A stretch of DNA of 10,000 nt from Desulfovibrio sp. (GTDB lineage: Bacteria; Desulfobacterota; Desulfovibrionia; Desulfovibrionales; Desulfovibrionaceae). The stretch spans positions 1 through 10,000 of the forward strand of contig JAIWOE010000040.1 in NCBI GenBank assembly GCA_020217165.1, written 5' to 3'. The notes under the pieces are model-generated. The model ran no database searches. It was not told the DNA's origin and saw nothing but the letters and a program-made list of their open reading frames with translations. Shown here piece after piece: positions 5,352 to 10,000 of this stretch. Position 1 is the stretch's first letter. Each line of letters opens with the position of its first letter. The position numbers and the translations under genes were made by a program.

Positions 5352-7270
5352 CAGATGGATTCGTGCGGCGCGAGCCGGGCCAGGGGGATGCTGAAGCTGA
5401 AGACGCTGCCGCGGCCTTCCTCGCTGCGCATCCACAGCCTGCCGCCCATGAGCTCCACCAGGGAGCGGGACAGGGCCAGCCCCAGGCCCAGGCCGCCCTT
5501 GTGGCGGGACAGGGTGGCGTCCACCTGGGAAAAGGCCTGAAACATGCCGGTCTGTTTGGCCCTGGGGATGCCGATGCCCGTATCGCGCACGGCAACCAGC
5601 AGGCGGATAGGTCTCGGAGCCGGGGGAGCCGGGGGAGCGGTGGCGGAAAGGCAGGGGGCCGACGGGATACTGTCTGGGGTGGTGGCCTCGGAAACATGCA
5701 CCTCCACGGCGCCATGTTCCGTAAACTTCACGGCATTGCCCACCAGATGAAACAGCACGTGGCGCAGGCGCTGGCCGTCCCCCACCAGAATGCCCGGCAG
5801 GGCTTCGTCCATGGAGCAGGTGAGCGCCAGCCCCTTGGACCTGGCGTGGGCCTGGAACGGTTCCATGGCCGAATCCACCACCTGCCGCAGGGAAAAAGGC
5901 TCGCAGGCCGGCTGCAGTTCCCGGGTATCCATGCGGGCGAGGTCAAGAATATCGTTGAGGATGGCCAGCAGGGATTGGGCCTGGCGTTCAATGGTCTCCA
6001 CGTACTCCGCCTGTTCGGGGGTGCAGTCTTCCAGGCGCAGCAGCTCGGCCAGGCCGATGATGGCGGAGAGGGGCGTGCGGATCTCATGGGTCATGGTGGC
6101 CAGGAATTCGCTTTTGGCGCGGCTGGCGGCATGGGCGGCGTCCCTGGCGCGGGTGAGCTCAGCTTCCATCTCCTTGCGGGCGGTAATGTCCTGGTGGGTG
6201 CCCACCACGCGCAGGGGCCGGCCATCCTGCCATTCCACCACCTTGCCGCGGGACAGGATCCAGCGCCAGGCGCCGTCCTTGGCCCGCATGCGCAGTTCTT
6301 CCTGGTGCTCGGTGATCTCGCCGAACCGGTACTGCCGCATGTAGTGCCGGCCCTTGTCCACGTCATCGGGATGCAAGAGGGAGGCCCAGCCTTCCATGGA
6401 TTGGTCGATGTCCTGCTGCGTGTACCCCAGCATGGCAGCCCAGCGCGGGGAATGGTACTCGCGGCCGGTGTCCAGGTAGTGTTCCCAGAGGCCGTCGCTG
6501 CTGGCGTCGAAGGCTTCGTTCAGGCGCTGGCTGGCCAGGCGCAGGTCCTGTTCCACGGCAATGCGCTGGCGGATTTCCTCTTCCAGTTGGGCGTTGGCCT
6601 GGAGCAGATCCCGGGTACGTTCCACCACCATGCGCTCCAGGTCTTCCTTGCGCAGGGCCAGGGCGGCGCGGGAAAGCTCCAGTTGCTGCAGGTTGGCCGT
6701 CAGTTCCTCGTTGGCCGAGGCCAGGCGGCGGGCCAGCAGGTCCCCTTCCAGCATGTGGGCGCCGGCGTGGAGCAGGATGGAGAGGGTGGCCAGGGTGGCA
6801 TCCTGCAGCGCATGGCGATCCCCGGCCAGCATGGCCACGAACATGCCCTGCACCGAGGTGGGGGTGCGCAGGGAATGCAGGAGCAGCATTTCGTCGCCGG
6901 TGCTGGTGCGCACGAGTTCCGCCGCGCTGCGGGAAAGGGCCCAGGCGAAGGTGCCATTATCAATGAGACGGTTCACCTCTCCCTCCAGCCGCGTGGCCCA
7001 CAGGTCCGGCTGCGCCAGGGCGCATTGAAAGTCCTGGGTTTCCGGATCCACCAGCCAGAGCCCCACGGCCTTGCATGGCGCCAGCAGGGCGGCCCGGGCG
7101 GCCACCTCCTGCACGATGGCCAGCCTGTCCCCTTCGGCTCCGCCAGAACCGGTGAAATGCACCAGGGAGCCGGCCAGCTCCAGGGCGTCCATGGCCTGCC
7201 GTTTTTCTTCCAGCAGAAAGCGGTTCTGCTCCTCCAGAAAGGCGAGTCGGGCGAGCAGATCCTTTGTCAT
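5351..7270 (-). CDS. PAS-domain sensor histidine kinase (GAF-like + PAS/PAC + HisKA + HATPase)
   Basis: A 639-residue, apparently soluble kinase: no transmembrane or signal segment is visible. Order: N-terminal coiled coil (1-35); a probable degenerate GAF sensor (about 45-175); a long coiled coil (180-250) with ERTRDLLQANAQLEEEI; PAS/PAC (about 250-365), ending in the typical VVGTHQDITARKEME; HisKA with phospho-acceptor H395 in THEIRTPLSAIIGL; and HATPase with N512 in the N box (LVGNAVKFTEHG), D563 in G1 (VRDTGIGIP) and G2 GGLGLGLAL (592-600). All catalytic motifs are intact, so it should be active. An Ala/Pro-rich insert (about 528-555) separates N box from G1 and contains an APP repeat. 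It has no receiver domain and no response regulator in its operon. The signal is unknown. The ATG at 7270 was preferred to TTG at 7294, with AGGG 8 nt upstream as a modest ribosome site. It lies 29 bp after uvrA and 11 bp before aroK. Confidence 0.93.
   Translation of the reverse strand: MTKDLLARLAFLEEQNRFLLEEKRQAMDALELAGSLVHFTGSGGAEGDRLAIVQEVAARAALLAPCKAVGLWLVDPETQDFQCALAQPDLWATRLEGEVNRLIDNGTFAWALSRSAAELVRTSTGDEMLLLHSLRTPTSVQGMFVAMLAGDRHALQDATLATLSILLHAGAHMLEGDLLARRLASANEELTANLQQLELSRAALALRKEDLERMVVERTRDLLQANAQLEEEIRQRIAVEQDLRLASQRLNEAFDASSDGLWEHYLDTGREYHSPRWAAMLGYTQQDIDQSMEGWASLLHPDDVDKGRHYMRQYRFGEITEHQEELRMRAKDGAWRWILSRGKVVEWQDGRPLRVVGTHQDITARKEMEAELTRARDAAHAASRAKSEFLATMTHEIRTPLSAIIGLAELLRLEDCTPEQAEYVETIERQAQSLLAILNDILDLARMDTRELQPACEPFSLRQVVDSAMEPFQAHARSKGLALTCSMDEALPGILVGDGQRLRHVLFHLVGNAVKFTEHGAVEVHVSEATTPDSIPSAPCLSATAPPAPPAPRPIRLLVAVRDTGIGIPRAKQTGMFQAFSQVDATLSRHKGGLGLGLALSRSLVELMGGRLWMRSEEGRGSVFSFSIPLARLAPHESI
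5616..5640 (-). repeat. 9-bp tandem repeat encoding Ala-Pro-Pro units in the kinase
   Basis: On the plus strand GGAGCCGGG occurs twice head to tail (5616-5624, 5625-5633) and a third, partial copy GGAGCGG follows (5634-5640). On the coding strand this gives APPAPPAP at about residues 545-552, in the linker between the N box and G1 box of the ATPase domain. As the unit is a multiple of three, slippage would change linker length without breaking the frame. Confidence 0.8.
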
Positions 7271-7299
7271 GGCGATGTCCCTGGCCTGGGGCAAACGCC

Positions 7300-10000
7300 T
7301 CAGTGGGCGGGGTGAGGTTCCCGGGCTGCCGGCACGGCATGGGTCAGGAACGCGCCGGTGACGGAGTGTGGATCGGCAATGATCTGTTCCGGCGTGCCCT
7401 GGCTGACGATGCGCCCGCCGGACTCGCCGCCGCCGGGACCCAGGTCCAGCACCCAGTCCGCCGCCAGGATGACGTCGATATTGTGTTCGATGACCACCAC
7501 ACTGGCCCCCTTGTCCACCAGACTGTGCAATACCTTGATGAGTTTGCCCACCTCATGCATGTGCAGGCCCGTGGTGGGTTCGTCAAGGATGTACAGGGTC
7601 TTGGGCAGACTGCGCTTGCCCAGTTCCCTGCTGATCTTGATGCGCTGGGCCTCCCCGCCGGAAAGGGTGGTGGCCGGCTGGCCCAGGCGCATGTACTCCA
7701 GGCCCACATCCTCCAGCACCGCCAGCCGGCGCTCCAGGGCGGGATAATTCTGGAAAAAGAGGCGGGCCTCGCGCACGCTCATGTCCAGCACGTCGGCGAT
7801 GTTCTTGCCCTTGTAGTGCACTTCCAGGGTTTCGCGGTTGTAGCGGCGGCCCTTGCACACCTCGCAGGTGACATACACATCGGGCAGGAAGTGCATTTCC
7901 ACGGTGATGCTGCCATCGCCCTGACATTTTTCGCACCGGCCGCCGCGCACGTTGAAGCTGAATCGGCCGGGCTGGTAGCCGCGTTTTTTGGCGTCGGGGG
8001 TGGAGGCGAAGATGGTGCGGATTTCATCGAAGATCTTGGTGTAGGTGGCCGGGTTGGACCGCGGCGTGCGGCCGATGGGGGTCTGGTCGATGGCCACGAT
8101 GCGTTCCACGGCCTCGGCCCCTTCCAGCCCGTCGATGAGCCCGGGCTGTTCCACCTTGAGCCCCTGGGACAAGGCCAGGTGCTTGTACAGTGAATCCACC
8201 ACCAGCGAGCTCTTGCCCGACCCGGACACGCCGGTGACGCACACCAGGCTGCCCAGGGGAATGCGGCAGTCCACCCCGCGCAGGTTGTTGGTGCGGGCGT
8301 TTTTGATCACCAGGCTGCCGTTGGCCGGGCGGCGGGCCGTGGGCCGGGGAATCTGCAGGTCCCCGCGCAGGTACTTGGCCGTGAGGGAGGATTCGCTCTG
8401 CATCAGGCCGCCTGGTCCGTGCACGGGGCCGATGTGGACGATTTCTCCCCCCAGCATGCCCGAGCCTGGACCCAGTTCGATGACATGATCCGCAGCCATG
8501 ATGGTGGCCTCGTCGTGCTCCACCACCAGCACGGTATTGCCGCGGGTTTGCAGGCTGCGCAGGGTGTTCAGCAGGCGGACGTTGTCTCTCGGGTGCAGGC
8601 CGATGGAGGGCTCGTCCAGCACGTAGGTCACGCCCACCAGGCCGGAGCCGAGCTGCCCGGCCAGGCGGATGCGCTGGGCCTCGCCGCCGGAAAGGGTGGA
8701 CATGTTCCGCGCCAGGGAAATGTACTCCAGCCCCACATTGGCCAGAAAGCCCAGGCGGTGCGTCAGTTCCTTCAGCAGGGGCTCGGCAATGCGGGCCGTG
8801 TGTCCGGGGAACACCCGCGCCTCCAGCCAGGCCAGGGCCCGGGCGATGGACAGGGAGCAGAACTGGAAGATGTTCAGATCATCCACCTTCACGGCCAGGG
8901 CCTCGGGCTTCAGGCGTGCCCCCTGGCAGCTGGGGCAGGGCATGGACTGCCGGAAACGGGAAAGCTCGTCCCGCCAGATGCTGCCGAAATCCATGCCGCC
9001 TTCCAGAATGCTGACCACGCCTTTCCAGCCCAGGGCCGCATCCCCGTTGAACAGGGCGCTCCAGGCTTCCTCGCTGAACTGTTCGAATGGGGTGGTCAGG
9101 GCAAAGCCATGGGCCGCGCCCAGCTGGGCCAGGGCCTTTTCGTACTTGGCGAACACCCGGGGGCTCTTCCAGGGCAGGAGGCCGCCACCGGCCAGGGAAA
9201 GGCCGCGGTTTGGGGCCAGGAGCCGCGGCTCGAAGTATTCCACGCTGCCAATGCCCGAGCAGGTGGGGCAGGCGCCCTGGGGCGAGTTGAACGAAAAAAG
9301 CTGGGGGGAGGGGGCAGGGATGGCGATGCGGCAATCCGGGCAGGCAGAATCCGTGGAGAGCACGCGGTCGGCCTTGTCGCCGGCGTTGTCTGGCAGGTGC
9401 AGAATCACCCGGCCCTTGCCCATGTCCAGGGCCAGTTCCACGGAGTCCGCCAGCCTGCCGCGCAACTCGGCATTGTTGTCCGGCCGGCTCACCAGACGGT
9501 CCACCACCAGATCCAGGCTGTGTTTCTTGTTCTTTTCAATGGCGGGGAGCTCGTCCAGGGACACGATATTCCCGTCCAGCCGGACCCTGGCAAAGCCCTG
9601 GGATTTGAGCTTTTTCAGGCGGTCCTGCTGGGTGCCCTTTTGGTGTTCCACCAGGGGGGCCAGGATCATGAAGCGCGTGCCCTCGGGCAGGGCCAGGAAC
9701 TCATCCACAATCTGGTCCGTGCTCTGAGCCTGGATGGGCCGGCCGCATTTGGGGCAATGGGGCACGCCCAGGCGGGCGTAAAAGACGCGGAGAAAATCGT
9801 ATATTTCCGTGGTGGTGGCCACGGTGGAGCGCGGGTTGCGGCTGGCGCTCTGCTGTTCCAGGGAAATGGCCGGGGAGAGGCCCTCGATCTTGTCCACCTC
9901 GGGCTTGTCCATCTGCGGGAGGAACTGCCGGGCATAGGCCGAAAGGCTTTCCACGTAGCGGCGCTGGCCCTCGGCGTACACGATGTCAAAGGCCAGGGTG
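7300..10000 (-). CDS. uvrA: UvrABC excinuclease subunit A (5' end outside window)
   Basis: A DNA-damage recognition ATPase that loads UvrB in nucleotide-excision repair. About 899 residues are visible. The frame runs off the right edge through TLAFDIVYAEGQRRYVE, so only about 40 residues with the first Walker A are missing, for a normal total near 940. Key elements by coordinate: ABC signatures LSGGEAQRIRL (about 8662-8694) and LSGGEAQRIKI (about 7633-7665); the second Walker A GVSGSGKSS (8206-8232); Walker B VLDEPSIGLH and ILDEPTTGLH; zinc module 1 CPDC-20-CPTC (about 9259-9342); the DNA-binding zinc finger CEKC-19-CEVC (about 7855-7935); and an extra HCPKCG pair (about 9742-9759), as in many UvrA. 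SNPATYTKIFDEIR and GRFSFNVRGGRCE are diagnostic. It lacks the second-copy features of UvrA2 in what is visible. It is the first visible gene of the minus-strand operon; the promoter, possibly with an SOS box, lies beyond 10000. Confidence 0.98.
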   Translation of the reverse strand, partial: TLAFDIVYAEGQRRYVESLSAYARQFLPQMDKPEVDKIEGLSPAISLEQQSASRNPRSTVATTTEIYDFLRVFYARLGVPHCPKCGRPIQAQSTDQIVDEFLALPEGTRFMILAPLVEHQKGTQQDRLKKLKSQGFARVRLDGNIVSLDELPAIEKNKKHSLDLVVDRLVSRPDNNAELRGRLADSVELALDMGKGRVILHLPDNAGDKADRVLSTDSACPDCRIAIPAPSPQLFSFNSPQGACPTCSGIGSVEYFEPRLLAPNRGLSLAGGGLLPWKSPRVFAKYEKALAQLGAAHGFALTTPFEQFSEEAWSALFNGDAALGWKGVVSILEGGMDFGSIWRDELSRFRQSMPCPSCQGARLKPEALAVKVDDLNIFQFCSLSIARALAWLEARVFPGHTARIAEPLLKELTHRLGFLANVGLEYISLARNMSTLSGGEAQRIRLAGQLGSGLVGVTYVLDEPSIGLHPRDNVRLLNTLRSLQTRGNTVLVVEHDEATIMAADHVIELGPGSGMLGGEIVHIGPVHGPGGLMQSESSLTAKYLRGDLQIPRPTARRPANGSLVIKNARTNNLRGVDCRIPLGSLVCVTGVSGSGKSSLVVDSLYKHLALSQGLKVEQPGLIDGLEGAEAVERIVAIDQTPIGRTPRSNPATYTKIFDEIRTIFASTPDAKKRGYQPGRFSFNVRGGRCEKCQGDGSITVEMHFLPDVYVTCEVCKGRRYNRETLEVHYKGKNIADVLDMSVREARLFFQNYPALERRLAVLEDVGLEYMRLGQPATTLSGGEAQRIKISRELGKRSLPKTLYILDEPTTGLHMHEVGKLIKVLHSLVDKGASVVVIEHNIDVILAADWVLDLGPGGGESGGRIVSQGTPEQIIADPHSVTGAFLTHAVPAAREPHPAH

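Noticed and set aside
3718..5394. A 558-codon plus-strand open frame opposite aroC and aroK
   Set aside because: It is antisense to two clearly identified enzymes. Its translation is Gly/Ala/His/Arg-rich with no recognisable domain, as expected from the shadow of high-GC genes.
5340..5435. A 32-residue N-terminal extension of shikimate kinase (start at 5435)
   Set aside because: It overlaps the conserved G2 region and tail of the histidine kinase and has no family similarity; AAGGAAG sits directly before the ATG at 5339.
3697..5715. A 672-residue fused chorismate synthase with an extra N-terminal region
   Set aside because: The extra residues are read out of frame from the shikimate kinase and histidine kinase genes. 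Family similarity begins at the GTG at 4794.
7268..7294. TTG start for the histidine kinase at 7294, adding 8 residues
   Set aside because: No well-spaced ribosome site precedes it. The ATG at 7270 has AGGG at a reasonable distance. The choice does not affect any domain.
7271..7299. GGCG/CGCC ends and a CCC/GGG dyad in the uvrA-kinase gap as a terminator
   Set aside because: The pairing is short, the loop is long or the stem only three bases, and no T-run follows. The 29-bp gap looks like a normal intra-operon spacer.
5363..7315. A 650-codon plus-strand open frame opposite the histidine kinase
   Set aside because: Low-complexity Gly/Gln/His-rich translation without motifs, exactly antisense to an intact kinase; long antisense frames are common at this GC content.
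7300..9981. uvrA complete within the window, starting at the GTG at 9981
   Set aside because: The frame continues upstream as TLAFDIV, which matches the conserved UvrA segment just after the first Walker A; the true start is off the right edge.

Overview
This is a compact, GC-rich (roughly two thirds G+C by eye) bacterial chromosomal segment with almost no non-coding DNA. It holds two convergent gene groups. The plus-strand group fills about 1-3692: the tail of an unknown gene, a GAF-domain sensor-like protein, a TPR protein ending in a response-regulator receiver domain, and a GspE/PilB-family secretion or pilus ATPase. The minus-strand group fills 3697-10000 and is read from right to left: uvrA (5' end outside the window), a PAS sensor histidine kinase, shikimate kinase and chorismate synthase. 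The two groups meet tail to tail with only 4 bp between stop codons.

The gene content and base composition suggest a free-living Gram-negative bacterium. The style (high GC, GAF module preceded by a short sensor-like segment, orphan PAS kinases, a T2SS/T4P-like ATPase) reminds me of Deltaproteobacteria, perhaps Desulfovibrionaceae. That is an impression from memory, not a measured assignment.

The plus-strand genes are tightly coupled. Each start overlaps the previous stop by 4 nt (GTGA at 47-50, ATGA at 895-898, ATGA at 1968-1971). A sensor-like GAF protein, a receiver protein and an assembly ATPase are therefore probably made together. The simplest reading is a regulatory module for a type II secretion or type IV pilus-like machine whose other parts would lie upstream of the window.

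The minus-strand genes also look like one operon: uvrA, 29 bp, kinase, 11 bp, aroK, 4-nt overlap, aroC. uvrA is nucleotide-excision repair. aroK and aroC are steps 5 and 7 of the shikimate pathway. The kinase between them has no receiver partner in its own operon; the nearest receiver is the TPR-REC protein in the facing operon.

I see no tRNA, rRNA, CRISPR array, insertion sequence, phage gene or attachment site, and no gene-free stretch longer than about 30 bp. Most of the window is ordinary. The best leads are the TPR-REC/ATPase coupling, the output-less GAF protein, the orphan kinase between housekeeping genes, and a 9-bp tandem repeat inside the kinase ATPase domain.
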